Source: Nostocales cyanobacterium HT-58-2
Lineage (GTDB): Bacteria; Cyanobacteriota; Cyanobacteriia; Cyanobacteriales; Nostocaceae
DNA: 64,000 nucleotides
Direction: 5' to 3'
Assembly: GCA_002163975.1 (NCBI GenBank)
Contig: CP019636.1
Location: forward strand, 4,963,501-5,027,500
This document shows, in pieces, positions 27,321-36,697 of the stretch (position 1 is its first letter; the number at the start of each line of letters is the position of its first letter). Under the pieces are notes generated by a model that was given only the letters and a program-made list of their open reading frames with translations, searched no databases and was not told the DNA's origin. Made by a program: the position numbers and the translations under genes.

Positions 27321-28069
27321 TGATACCTGTGTTTAAATCTTTTAAAGATGGTTATGATTTCAATTGCTGAACACTCTTCAAGGTAATTCAGAGCAAGGAT
27401 ATGTTACAAAAATCGGTTTTAATAGTAACTTTCGCAATGCTATGTTTTTCATGGTATTCCTCCATAAAAACAGGTACATAGAGCATCACAATCAAGCATT
27501 CTTCCCATTGTGTAGTTAAGGCAGGCTTAAAGTTTTCTTGTCTCTTCTGAAAAGGTAACTACTGTAGTTTTTTCCAACTTCTATCTGAAGAATACCCTGC
27601 TCTTCCATCTATAGAGGTAGTTTATGGCTATTACAAGGTACGTTTTCCAGATTTTTACTTTTTATGATTCTGAGAAGCTTTGTCAAGATGGTTCATATAA
27701 GCTGTGAGCAAATCCATCTAGCGACACTCTCTGTCCTACTGAAGTTTACGTACAAATTCGAGGAATAGAGGGGATAGCCCATAGTATCTATCATCTAGAA
27801 ATTGCAAATGATTGTCTAATATTTTCTATGAATTAATTGATAATAGACTAAAGAGTTATATATTACCTACTAATCGTATCATTGGATTCTTTTTTAAAAT
27901 AAGGTGCGTTTATTATAAATCTAGTTGGAAATATAAAGAAAGGAGTGTGAGGTATTGCTTTTGAGATAGCGGACATCATCTAGGTGTTATTGCAGCCTCA
28001 ACTTATCTACACAATAGAGACAATACAATTTATTTTTGATTTTGATAAACTTGCTCTCAATGCTAATTA
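27321..28069. other. Intergenic, no gene seen
   Basis: About 750 bp of AT-rich DNA upstream of the DUF4142 gene. No ORF with coding character is visible on either strand. Confidence 0.4.
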
Positions 28070-28590
28070 AGGCTTTGAGAATAAAGAGTTTATTACTGCT
28101 TGTGCCATATCTGATGAGTTTCAAGAAAAGAAAGTCAGACGTTTAAGGCTGAAATTACCTTTCGTTTGTGGAACTGATAATTTTGAAGCTAATCAATTTA
28201 TTGAAGATGGCTATCAAGCAACTGCTACACAGCAAAGTTGCCAAAAACAACTAGAGTATCCGCAGTTTAACTTTGACAAGGGAAGATTTTACCAAACTTT
28301 TTGGAGAAGGCGCTTAGGCAGGCGTTTTCAGATAAAATCTATCTCCAAGATTTCTGGCATATCTTGCAGGAAGTAGAAAAACCGATACCAACAGAGAACT
28401 TTGAGCAAATAGAAGTTGACTCTGTGATTCATTGAGTAGAGGGAATATTGCCTGGATTTTATTAAGGAAAGCGTTTGGTTAAAGCAGGTAATTTTAGTGA
28501 TAAGGTAAGTTACTTGTATATTAATCAAGCCCTTGTTAGAGATAGTGCTATAACTTTATTTTTATTTCCAACTACAGCAATTGTGAAACG
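28070..28590 (+). pseudogene. Decayed coding region of unknown origin
   Basis: Reading the plus strand gives coherent protein-like text broken by a frameshift and stops: FENKEFITACAISDEFQEKK, then KGRFYQTFWRRRLG, then after a shift near 28317 AFSDKIYLQDFWHILQEVEK, ending FEQIEVDSVIH-stop. A further fragment reads YLYINQALVRDSAITLFLFP. The smooth continuation across the shift supports a dead gene. The family is not recognised. Confidence 0.4.
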
Positions 28591-28773
28591 GCAATGAAAA
28601 TTGCTTGTTTTGAGGAACAAAGGGTGTATCTATTTAGAAAATATTGGGATGTTTACTGTAGTGGTCTTGCTTCTTTCTATGATGATAAGACTTAATAATT
28701 TTTAGAAATAAAGCAAGACTGACTTTATGCAATGGAAATTGGAAATTAGTGAGAGCAATTGAGAGATAAGGAG

Positions 28774-29145
28774 ATGAAAAGGAAGTATTTCTTTTACGAA
28801 GAGGATTCACACCCTATTCAACTGACATCAGCAGATATTATCTTGCGACAGCAGCTTGAGTATTCTATCAGTAGATACTTTTATGAAGGGTGCGATCGCA
28901 ACATTCAAGATTTATTGTCTAATTGTCGGTGGTACACAACTACTCACGCAAGTGCTTTGACCTTGGTTATTGAATGTCCAGATCAAGTGACGAATTGGCG
29001 TGTGTTACAGCAACTTGTGCCGATGGCTGTATTGCTTCATCAAGTTGTCAGCAGTGCGAAAATTCGTGTCTGTCCTCCCAAAGGTCAGGGAATACCTTTT
29101 GAAATGAGAGTTGATGAACTTTCAGTTTACCGAGATTTGGCTTAG
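28774..29145 (+). CDS. Conserved hypothetical protein, paralogue of 44.1 kb gene
   Basis: About 123 residues from ATG 28774; a TTG start 15 bp upstream is possible and the AAGGAG lies unusually close to the ATG. Key segments are LRQQLEYSISRYFYEGCD, SNCRWYTT and SAKIRVCPP, ending EMRVDELSVYRDLA. It aligns along its whole length with 44096-44467. The two copies bracket the hup-hyp genes. It converges on hupW. Function unknown. Confidence 0.75.
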   Translation: MKRKYFFYEEDSHPIQLTSADIILRQQLEYSISRYFYEGCDRNIQDLLSNCRWYTTTHASALTLVIECPDQVTNWRVLQQLVPMAVLLHQVVSSAKIRVCPPKGQGIPFEMRVDELSVYRDLA

Positions 29146-29188
29146 GAAGTCTGTAGGCAACCGGCGTTGGTTTCCCTCCGGGCAAAGT

Positions 29189-29686
29189 TTACAAAGGTGT
29201 CTCAATATCCGAAAGCTGACCGTTATATTGTCTGATAATTGTGGTGACTTCTGCAAAAACCAAGTCCGCAGAAAGCTGGACAGTAAGACTTAACTCCAGT
29301 CCAAAACCAAGATTTTCTGCTTCAATTAAATAAACCGTCACCTCGTGGGGAAAATCTTCTTTAAAGATTTTCCTACCAGCTGCTAAAGCATTATCCCAGC
29401 GAAAATCATGCAAGTTATAACTGGGTTCTGGCAAAGCTTCGAGTTCTTTCCCTGGAACTTTAAAGACAGCGCCTGGTTCAGAACCCGTTGAACTTGCATC
29501 AATAATGATTAACTGTTGACTACCTCTTGCCTGAAACATCACCTCCATCCCTGCAGTGCCACAATCATAAACTCGCACACAAGGATGAGGATGTTGGGCA
29601 AGAAATTTTTGTAGGCGTTGGGCTATGAGTACACCCACAGCGTCGTCACTACGGTTGAGATTACCGCAACCAATGATTGTAAGCAT
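29189..29686 (-). CDS. hupW: Uptake hydrogenase maturation protease HupW
   Basis: 165 residues of the HyaD/HybD peptidase family. IIGCGNLNRSDDAVG holds the first metal-binding Asp, VYDCGTAGMEVMF and IIIDASSTGSEPGAV follow, and the His of YNLHDFRWDNALA completes the nickel site. It cleaves the C-terminal peptide of HupL after NiFe insertion. It lies downstream of hupL in the same direction, 270 bp away, separated by repeats. Confidence 0.93.
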   Translation of the reverse strand: MLTIIGCGNLNRSDDAVGVLIAQRLQKFLAQHPHPCVRVYDCGTAGMEVMFQARGSQQLIIIDASSTGSEPGAVFKVPGKELEALPEPSYNLHDFRWDNALAAGRKIFKEDFPHEVTVYLIEAENLGFGLELSLTVQLSADLVFAEVTTIIRQYNGQLSDIETPL

Positions 29687-29748
29687 GAAGTGATATCCTA
29701 AGTGTTTTTACTATAGGTGATATGGTTGTCTTACGGATACCTAGATAC

Positions 29749-29824
29749 GTAGGGTGGGCAATGCTTGTCAAAACCCAGCCAGATATCACTCAGATATAGT
29801 AGGCATTGCCCATGCCCACCCTAC
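29749..29824. repeat. Inverted-repeat element, copy 1
   Basis: 76 bp beginning GTAGGGTGGGCAATGC and ending GCCCACCCTAC, with GGCATTGCC inside. It folds into a long hairpin. A second, less complete copy is at 34445-34506. Confidence 0.7.
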
Positions 29825-29919
29825 AAATACTGTACTGTTATTAAAAAAATAGTTAGAGACAATAAGCCTTGATCAGTTGAACAAAATTTACAATCAAGTT
29901 GAAGCAATGATTGATAAGG

Positions 29920-29947
29920 TGGTGCGTTAGCGTCGAGTAACGCACCA
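29920..29947 (-). terminator. Hairpin directly after hupL
   Basis: 10-bp perfect stem TGGTGCGTTA / TAACGCACCA with an 8-base loop, 8 bp beyond the hupL stop. It is a member of the dispersed GTGCGTTA palindrome family and may act as the hupL terminator. Confidence 0.55.
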
Positions 29948-29955
29948 AAACAAAA

Positions 29956-31572
29956 TTATGCAGTGCGGAAACGCGCTAACTCCTCGCCCGTCTTCGCATC
30001 ATGGGCGTGAACTGTACAAACAAGACAAGAATCAAACGATCGCGCTACATGACCCACCTCTACCGGGTCGCTTGAATCGAAAATCGGTGTCCCAACTAAA
30101 GCTTCTTCAATGGGTCCGCGTATTCCTTCTGCGTCACGGGGTCCGATATTCCATGTACTGGGTGCCATAATTTGGTAATTTTTAATCTTACCGCCTTCAA
30201 TCTCTAGCCAGTGACACAGGGAACCCCGCGCTGCTTCTGTTGCGCCCCAACCACGTCCATCTTTTTCTTTGGGTTTGATATACCAGGGGTCATTAAGGCG
30301 GAACTCGCGTAAGCAGCGTTCAGCTTGGCGATATAACTTGACAATTTCGTGAACTCGTGCGAGTTGACGTAGATGGATACTTGCACCACCTAATTGTTTG
30401 AAAGCATCGAGGATAAACCCGTCGTAGTGCTGCCAAGATTCTCCATGTTTACCACCAGCCACTAACTGACGTGCCAGTGGTCCTGCTTCCAAACGTCCTA
30501 ACTCTTGGTGACGCACTGCTGTTGACCAAGAATATCGCCCTTTGAAGTCTTTGACATTATCTTGGCTGGGTTTTGTTGTACGGTCAAAGGGGTGAATGTC
30601 TGATGTCAGTTCCTCATACCAGGAGTGAGTTGTATTTTCCCGGACGAAGGTCTGATCCATCAGAGTGTGAGTGTCAGTAAAACTGTCGTACACGCCACTT
30701 TTCATAATGAGGGCGGCGTTTCGTCCTTCAATTGTCGGTTTCTGGTATTTTGCTTCATGAGGTAAGTATCCCCAACTGACATATCTACCAACACCAGCAC
30801 CATATTTATCTAGACCAATATCTAAACCCATGCGCCAATAAAAACCTAAGTCAGAATTGGCATGAGTTGGGCTTTCATCTAGCCACACTAAAAAGTCTTC
30901 ATAAGTTTTGATTTCTTCATAGCGTTCTAACGAACAACCCAACCATACGGGTTCTAACCAATTGGTACGGAAATATTCCAGAATTGACCAAGCACGGGTG
31001 ACGTCTGTTAAGGTGGGGGCGCACATCACACCACCAGGAACCATGTAGCTAGAATGAGGCCATTGACCTCCGAAGAGGGCGTAAATTTCTACAGGTTTGG
31101 CAGAAATGGTGACGCCAAGTTCGTAAGATTTGCCTGTGAAGGCGGCAAAGCGTCTGCAAGCTTCTGAATAAAAATGGCTGTAGCGATACTTTTTATTGGT
31201 CAAATCAATTGCAAAAAGACCATAAAAGTAGCGGGGTATGCTTTGGATTGTTTCGACAATTTGACCTAAATTTCTTGCCAAAATTGCATTGCGGGGAACC
31301 TCTGTTCCCCAAGCAGTATCTAAAGCCCAAGCAGCACTTGTGAGGTGAGAAGCGCCACAAATACCGCAAACACGAGGTGTGACAATTAATCCTGCTTGGG
31401 GGTCTTTCCCACGCAGGATAACTTCAAATCCTCGAAAAAGTTCGGCATGTGTCCAAGCATTAACGACGTGCCCATCTTCTATTTCCACTCGGACATCTAA
31501 ATCACCCTCTACTCTCCCCAGGGGCGATATATCCAATGTTTGAATTCCCATTTGTCTTTTGTCCTGTGTCAT
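29956..31572 (-). CDS. hupL: Uptake [NiFe] hydrogenase large subunit
   Basis: 538 residues. The N-terminal nickel motif is RVCGICGASH and the C-terminal one DSCLVCTVH, followed by a 15-residue tail (AHDAKTGEELARFRTA) to be removed by HupW. It oxidises H2 made by nitrogenase on thylakoid or cytoplasmic membranes. The gene is continuous, so the hupL excision element of some heterocystous strains is absent. An alternative start seven codons in gives MGIQTLDISPLG. hupS is 229 bp upstream. Confidence 0.97.
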   Translation of the reverse strand: MTQDKRQMGIQTLDISPLGRVEGDLDVRVEIEDGHVVNAWTHAELFRGFEVILRGKDPQAGLIVTPRVCGICGASHLTSAAWALDTAWGTEVPRNAILARNLGQIVETIQSIPRYFYGLFAIDLTNKKYRYSHFYSEACRRFAAFTGKSYELGVTISAKPVEIYALFGGQWPHSSYMVPGGVMCAPTLTDVTRAWSILEYFRTNWLEPVWLGCSLERYEEIKTYEDFLVWLDESPTHANSDLGFYWRMGLDIGLDKYGAGVGRYVSWGYLPHEAKYQKPTIEGRNAALIMKSGVYDSFTDTHTLMDQTFVRENTTHSWYEELTSDIHPFDRTTKPSQDNVKDFKGRYSWSTAVRHQELGRLEAGPLARQLVAGGKHGESWQHYDGFILDAFKQLGGASIHLRQLARVHEIVKLYRQAERCLREFRLNDPWYIKPKEKDGRGWGATEAARGSLCHWLEIEGGKIKNYQIMAPSTWNIGPRDAEGIRGPIEEALVGTPIFDSSDPVEVGHVARSFDSCLVCTVHAHDAKTGEELARFRTA

Positions 31573-31633
31573 TTGTCTTTGTTTATTTACAACTAATAGA
31601 TGTGTTACAAAAATCCAGTTTTAGAATATTTGG

Positions 31634-31699
31634 AACCACAAATACACGCAGATAAACACAGATGATTTATCTGTGTGCATCTGTGTTCATCTGTGGTTT
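31634..31699 (-). other. hupS-hupL intergenic hairpin
   Basis: Long inverted repeat between hupS and hupL: AACCACAAATACACGCAGAT pairs with the ATCTGTG...CATCTGTGGTTT side. A hairpin in this position is known for Nostoc hupSL, where it is thought to stabilise or coordinate the two-gene transcript. Confidence 0.65.
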
Positions 31700-31801
31700 A
31701 ATATTCAAAAAATTGACCTTTTCAAGATAGTTGGGTGTTGTGAAATTATCACCACCAATGAAAATTCCTCCCCTTGTCCAGTTTCATAAAAGGTCTAATG
31801 A

Positions 31802-32764
31802 CTAAACTGTAAAAAAGTCATCTTCTGCCCACTCGGGCATAGTGTCTTTAGCCACAATGGAGAGGAGGGCATAGTCTTTCTTGTTCACTCCTGCGGGCAA
31901 GTCTTTAGGAACTCCCATCACGGTTTGTGTCTTAAACACGGTTCCTGGTTTGAGGTCGTAGAAAGGAAATTCGGGTTCGGTGCAACCTAGACAAGGCATC
32001 CCAGCGCGGGTTTTGGAGGAGACACGGTTCCACAAAATGCGGTTGCAAGAGGAACGAGTCATAGGTCCACGACAACCCAAGTCGTAGAACAAGCATCCTT
32101 TACGTTGACCAAAATCGGTGGTTGATGCTTTGTAGGCAAAGTGGATGTTGCGGGTGCAACCTGTTTGAGTGTAGGTGTTGAAGAAGGTTTGTGGACGATG
32201 CAGTTCATCAAGGGCAATATCACCAATTCGACCTGTGGCGATCGCCACCAATATCTGCGTCATCCAGTCGGGATGGGCGGGACATCCAGGAATGTTAATA
32301 ACAGGCAATCCTGATTTTGACCGGAAATCTTTTCCTAAAAAGCCGCCTTCTTTGCGTTTGAGAAATTGCAATCCCTCAGATTCGCTAGGATTCGGTGCCA
32401 TTGCGGGGATTCCTCCCCAACTCGCACAGTCTCCCACTGCGACAATGTAGTTGGCAACTTGGGATAGGTCGCTTAACCAGTCTTTCATGGGGCGATCGGC
32501 AAAACGGTTCCATTCTCCAGTGCCTTTGGGCGCATTCACAACTGTACCTTCAAACACCAAAATGTCCAAGGGAATCTTGCCCAAAAGACATTCCCACAGC
32601 ATTGTCTGCAAGTTTGTACCGAGTTCCAGTCCTAAAGATGGATGCCAAAGGACGTTAATACCAAAGTCAGTCACCAAATCGCAAGCTGTCGGTTCTTCAG
32701 CATTAAGAAATGACATGGTGTTGCCCGAACAAGCACCACCTTGCAGCCATAGTAAGTTAGTCAT
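31802..32764 (-). CDS. hupS: Uptake [NiFe] hydrogenase small subunit
   Basis: 320 residues. The N-terminal LLWLQGGACSGNTMSFL holds the proximal-cluster cysteines, and GDCASWGGIPAM, NIPGCPAHPDWM and LGCTEPEFPF follow. There is no twin-arginine signal peptide, as usual for cyanobacterial HupS. It carries electrons from HupL through three Fe-S clusters. It starts the hupSL unit; the upstream 660 bp hold its promoter, and no nif iteron element is present there. Confidence 0.97.
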   Translation of the reverse strand: MTNLLWLQGGACSGNTMSFLNAEEPTACDLVTDFGINVLWHPSLGLELGTNLQTMLWECLLGKIPLDILVFEGTVVNAPKGTGEWNRFADRPMKDWLSDLSQVANYIVAVGDCASWGGIPAMAPNPSESEGLQFLKRKEGGFLGKDFRSKSGLPVINIPGCPAHPDWMTQILVAIATGRIGDIALDELHRPQTFFNTYTQTGCTRNIHFAYKASTTDFGQRKGCLFYDLGCRGPMTRSSCNRILWNRVSSKTRAGMPCLGCTEPEFPFYDLKPGTVFKTQTVMGVPKDLPAGVNKKDYALLSIVAKDTMPEWAEDDFFTV

Positions 32765-33435
32765 TGGCTATCTTTTTTCTATTGTTTACCCTGCATGATT
32801 CAGGTGCCGTTGTTTGTAGCGTTTCACCTGTTTTTCACCCTTTATTTCTAATATCATGTATTTTTTGATTCAATTGTTTATTATTTACACAAAAGTTTAT
32901 TTTTTTGAATGTAAGTTTAATCAAAGTTTAATAAAACAGTTAACCAATAACATTTTTACTCAATAGTTATAGATAAAATGACAAGAATATTATGTTAATC
33001 AAATTTTAATATGTCTAATGAATCTTGATAAATTATATATGCTATAAAAACAAGACTATGACAATAAAAAAATATAAAACGAATAGGAATTTTGCTCGAA
33101 GAATTTCTATATTAAAGATATATAAAAATAGATTTTCTTGAATTGAATTGTTCTATATTAAAAGAAAATAGACGAAAGAAATTCAAGGAGTATTCATCGG
33201 ACTTCCAGCCAAACGACTAAATGCTTAAAATAGTTGTACCTCCTTTTCTCTTCAAAACTTTCATCTCAAGGGAACTCAAGCGCCTAATTCTACATAGAAG
33301 GGATTTCCCAATAAGGAACTCACTATCTGCGTAAACAAATTTGGTTGGTACAGCGCAAAGACGCAAGGAATATGTGTCTTAAAGGTAAGCGGACTTGAAA
33401 GACTTCATTCTTCAACCTGCTAGAGGAAAGTGGTA
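32765..33435. other. hupS / hyp-operon divergent control region
   Basis: About 670 bp, very AT-rich, between divergent hupS and the first gene of the extended hyp operon. It must contain both promoters. I found no GTACTCA box or CTAGTATTT iteron and no convincing NtcA (GTA-N8-TAC) site by eye. Confidence 0.5.
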
Positions 33436-34410
33436 ATGATCCCCAGCGTGACAGATTCAGCGGTGAAGGCAGCAATGGATGTCATTGCCTCATCTCCAGC
33501 AACGACGCAAGAAAAAATCGAGATGCTGATTGAAATGGCGCAGGGTTTTCAGAAGAAGCCAAAAACTGCCCAAGATTTATGGAATGCAGTTTCACTGTGT
33601 CAGCAAGCGCATGATTTGTGTGGTGAGGATAACCTACTATGGAAAGCTAGGGCAAAGGTAGGAATAGCAGGGGCTTTGAAGGCAATTCCTAATGGTGGGG
33701 AACAACTGCTGTTGGAAGCAAAAACGGCTTATGAAGAAGCGCTACCGATTTTGCAACAGACACTTGCCCCAGCAGAAGAAGTGGCGGAAGCCCAAATGAA
33801 TTTTGGTTTAGTATTGCAGTCGCTTGTGCCATTCAATTTAGCACGAATAACAGATAGCATTCAGGCTTATCAGAAAGCTTTGCAGGTATTTACGTGGCAG
33901 AAATACCCGCAGGAATATGCAATTTTACACAACAATATTGCAATTGCTTACCTCTCTATGCCCCTGGCATCAGAGAGAGAGTACCTGCGTCAAGGGTTAG
34001 CAGTGCAGACATTTGAGGAAGCACTGAAGCATATTCGGTTAATTAACCATCCAAGGGAATATGCGATGTTGCAGAATAACCTGGGTAACGCTTTGCAATA
34101 TCTCCCAAGTTCCCATCCTTTAGAGAATATTGTGCGGGCGATCGCTGCTTATAACGAGGCGTTAAAAGTGCGTAACTCTAAAGATACACCGTTAGAATAC
34201 GCCAACACAATTTCTAACAAAGCTAACGCTTTATTTAATTTACCTGATGACCCAGAAAAACCAGAAGCTAGAAATCTCAAAAACCTCTTACAAGCGCGTG
34301 CTTACTATCAAGAAGCTTGGGAAATTTTTATGAGACATGAACAAATAGAACAAGCGCAAGTTGTAGCACAGGTACTGCAAGAAGTTGAGGCAGAAATAGG
34401 TAATGGTTAG
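33436..34410 (+). CDS. TPR protein of the extended hyp operon
   Basis: About 324 residues from ATG 33436 (MIPSVTDSAVKAAMD), preceded by AGAGGAAAG; a GTG two codons upstream is possible. It is all helical with tetratricopeptide-like units: AKTAYEEALPILQQTL, SIQAYQKALQVF, AIAAYNEALKVRN and ARAYYQEAWEIF. No signal peptide. Homologues at this position in Nostoc are part of the extended hyp operon and have been suggested to aid small-subunit maturation; here it is directly opposite hupS. Confidence 0.85.
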   Translation: MIPSVTDSAVKAAMDVIASSPATTQEKIEMLIEMAQGFQKKPKTAQDLWNAVSLCQQAHDLCGEDNLLWKARAKVGIAGALKAIPNGGEQLLLEAKTAYEEALPILQQTLAPAEEVAEAQMNFGLVLQSLVPFNLARITDSIQAYQKALQVFTWQKYPQEYAILHNNIAIAYLSMPLASEREYLRQGLAVQTFEEALKHIRLINHPREYAMLQNNLGNALQYLPSSHPLENIVRAIAAYNEALKVRNSKDTPLEYANTISNKANALFNLPDDPEKPEARNLKNLLQARAYYQEAWEIFMRHEQIEQAQVVAQVLQEVEAEIGNG

Positions 34411-34444
34411 TAAATACAGGGAATTTCAAGTTGGTGAAGTATTT

Positions 34445-34506
34445 GTAGGGTGGGCAATGCTCATTAAAACCCAGATATAACCCAGACATGGTAGGCATTG
34501 AGCACC
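34445..34506. repeat. Inverted-repeat element, copy 2
   Basis: GTAGGGTGGGCAATGC followed by sequence closely matching 29749-29824, but with a changed right end (GGCATTGAGCACC). The two copies bracket hupL-hupS. Confidence 0.6.
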
Positions 34507-34667
34507 TATATATCTTTCAAAACTTAAATAGAAATTCTATATGTAATTGACCCATTTAATCTATGAAAAATAATATTTTTGAATGGATCATAGAGAGAAT
34601 AAAGAGATATTTCTATGAATGACTTAGGATTGCTATAGCTAGTAATAATTTGAAAAAGGAGATGAGC

Positions 34668-34934
34668 ATGACAGATATTTTAACCAATCCTATTCTCAAA
34701 GATTTCTTTACAAGTTTAGTGGCTGGTGACCTTAATTTGATGACGGGATTTGTGTGGTTTTTAGTAGCAACAGCCTTATCTATGGTTGGTGGTGCTATTG
34801 GCGGCATGATTTTAGCAGGGAAAGATTTAGGTTATCAGTTAGCTGCGTTACTCGGTGGATTTTTTGGTCCAGCTGGTGTAATTCCTGGAATTATTTTAGG
34901 GTTAATAGTCCTAAATATGGTGAGAAATTTCTAG
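34668..34934 (+). CDS. Small membrane protein of the extended hyp operon
   Basis: 88 residues from ATG 34668 (MTDILTNPILKDFFTSL), with AAAGGAG placed six bases before it. It has two membrane helices (FVWFLVATALSMVGGAIGGM and LLGGFFGPAGVIPGIILGLI). Small genes of this kind precede hypF in Nostoc. Its stop overlaps the ribosome binding site of the next gene. Function unknown. Confidence 0.75.
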   Translation: MTDILTNPILKDFFTSLVAGDLNLMTGFVWFLVATALSMVGGAIGGMILAGKDLGYQLAALLGGFFGPAGVIPGIILGLIVLNMVRNF

Positions 34935-34942
34935 GAGGAATC

Positions 34943-35167
34943 ATGTTAGAGATAGGATGGTTTAGCGCTAGGCTATTTTTTAAGGGAAAGCTATTGCGTG
35001 ACCCCATGAATTTTGTCAGGCAAACTGCCATTGGTATTGGTATAAGTGCGCTACTGCTGTTTTTAATTGCACAAGCTGAAGTTAGCCTTTGGATACCAGT
35101 TGTCTTATCTAGCTTGTTCACTGGTATACTTATGCCTTTTCTACATAAAGATATCAAATTGAAGTAA
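34943..35167 (+). CDS. Second small membrane protein of the extended hyp operon
   Basis: 74 residues starting MLEIGWFSARLFFKGKLLRD after AGGAGGAATC, an ideal ribosome binding site. It has two membrane helices: TAIGIGISALLLFLIAQAEV and LWIPVVLSSLFTGILMP. The open frame runs far upstream but only as a shadow of the preceding gene. It is coupled to that gene by 8-bp spacing. Unknown function. Confidence 0.75.
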   Translation: MLEIGWFSARLFFKGKLLRDPMNFVRQTAIGIGISALLLFLIAQAEVSLWIPVVLSSLFTGILMPFLHKDIKLK

Positions 35168-35418
35168 CTTGTTAGTTTTATTAGGCTTGAAATCAATTTT
35201 AGGCTGAAAGCTAAGTTGATCGATGTAAATAAATGTAGGATGGGTTACGCTTCGCGCTTCCCATGCTGCCCAAACAAGTGATGCGTTACGGCTACGCCTA
35301 ACGCATTCTACAAAAAACTCCTGTCAGCCTACTTAACAGCTGTGAAAATAAATCTAACCAGTGAAGATTCAATTTGTTGAGGCTCATAAAAGCAGCATTC
35401 TTTATTCTAAATGAACTG
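35168..35418. other. Intergenic with GTGCGTTA-type repeat
   Basis: Holds GGGTTACGCTTCGCGCTTCCC and TGCGTTACGGCTACGCC with TAACGCA, members of the small palindrome family. No gene. Confidence 0.4.
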
Positions 35419-36627
35419 ATGAACACAACAACTAAAATGACTCTTACACCAATAGATGAAACAGAAGCGGCAAAAGTTCCCCAACTTTTACCTCTTTTCC
35501 CTCAAGGTGCAGAAGTCATTTTAGGAAAGACTCTGGAACTAGGACAATTAGCAATGCCTGTGCTACCTAGCAACAGAGAAATGTTTGGTCCTCGTGGTGC
35601 CTGTTTAATATCTGAAACTGGACCATTGTGGGTATCCGATACGGGACATCATCGTTTATTAGGATGGCGGAAGTTACCCACTCAAGATAGTCAACCAGCT
35701 GATTGGGTTATTGGACAACCAGACTTTCAGCATGAGGGACAAAATGCAAAAGGTCATCCTGGAAGAGCAACATTAAGTGTACCAACAGGAATTTGTGCTT
35801 GTGGTGAAGGTTTAGCAGTAGCAGACGCTTGGAATCACCGCGTTTTGATTTGGAAAAAATTGCCTGAAGACAGCAATGTACCTGCTGATTTAGTATTAGG
35901 TCAAACCCATTTTTCTGACAACGAACCAAACCGAGGAAACCAGGAAGCAGCCGCTAATACTTTGAACTGGTGTTACGGAGTTTTTTATCATCAAGGAAAG
36001 TTATTTGTTGCTGATACAGGAAATCGTCGGGTCTTAATTTGGCATCAATTACCTGAAGAAAATGGTCAACCTGCCGATGTTGTCTTGGGACAACCCGACA
36101 TGATATCCCGAAATGAAAATGGTGGTGGTACCCCCTCAGCATCAAGTATGCGTTGGTGTCATGACATAACTGTTTGGGGAGATAATTTAGTTGTCACTGA
36201 TGCGGGTAACAACCGAGTGATGATTTGGCAGGGAATTCCAACAGAAAATAATACTCCTTGCGCGGTGGTCTTAGGGCAAAAAACTTTTGATGCTGTCGAA
36301 ATGAATCAAGGAATTTATTTTCCCACCGCTGATAGTTTGAGTATGCCCTACAGCGTAGCTGCTGCTGGTGAGTGGCTGTTCGTTGCTGATACTGCTAATT
36401 CTAGGTTGTTAAGCTGGAAAAAGCCTGAATCAATTTTGTCTTTACAAGGGAGTAAAAGTCATGGACTCACCGGACAAATAGACTTCAAAAGTAAAGGTGA
36501 AAATCGTGATTTTGGACGACCAAAACGAGATAGTTTGAATTGGTCTTATGGAATAAAGGTGTGCGGAAATACTGCGGTAATAGCAGACTCAGGAAATAAC
36601 CGAGTTTTACTTTGGAAAATAACCTAA
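35419..36627 (+). CDS. NHL-repeat protein of the extended hyp operon
   Basis: About 402 residues from ATG 35419. Six NHL-type beta-propeller blades are seen: VSDTGHHRLLGWRKLP, VADAWNHRVLIWKKLP, VADTGNRRVLIWHQLP, VTDAGNNRVMIWQGIP, VADTANSRLLSW and IADSGNNRVLLW, each followed by a VLGQ/VIGQPDF-like segment. No signal peptide. It lies 70 bp before hypF, and a homologous gene precedes hypF in Nostoc. Likely a protein-interaction scaffold; role in hydrogenase maturation is inferred from position. Confidence 0.85.
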   Translation: MNTTTKMTLTPIDETEAAKVPQLLPLFPQGAEVILGKTLELGQLAMPVLPSNREMFGPRGACLISETGPLWVSDTGHHRLLGWRKLPTQDSQPADWVIGQPDFQHEGQNAKGHPGRATLSVPTGICACGEGLAVADAWNHRVLIWKKLPEDSNVPADLVLGQTHFSDNEPNRGNQEAAANTLNWCYGVFYHQGKLFVADTGNRRVLIWHQLPEENGQPADVVLGQPDMISRNENGGGTPSASSMRWCHDITVWGDNLVVTDAGNNRVMIWQGIPTENNTPCAVVLGQKTFDAVEMNQGIYFPTADSLSMPYSVAAAGEWLFVADTANSRLLSWKKPESILSLQGSKSHGLTGQIDFKSKGENRDFGRPKRDSLNWSYGIKVCGNTAVIADSGNNRVLLWKIT

Positions 36628-36697
36628 ATACATCCAACATTAACTTTGTGTTTTTTTTCTTTACTTGTTTCGCATCTACGTAATTCGTTAAAATCTT

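Noticed and set aside
29956-31572. hupL excision element
   Set aside because: hupL is one continuous 538-codon frame with both nickel motifs.
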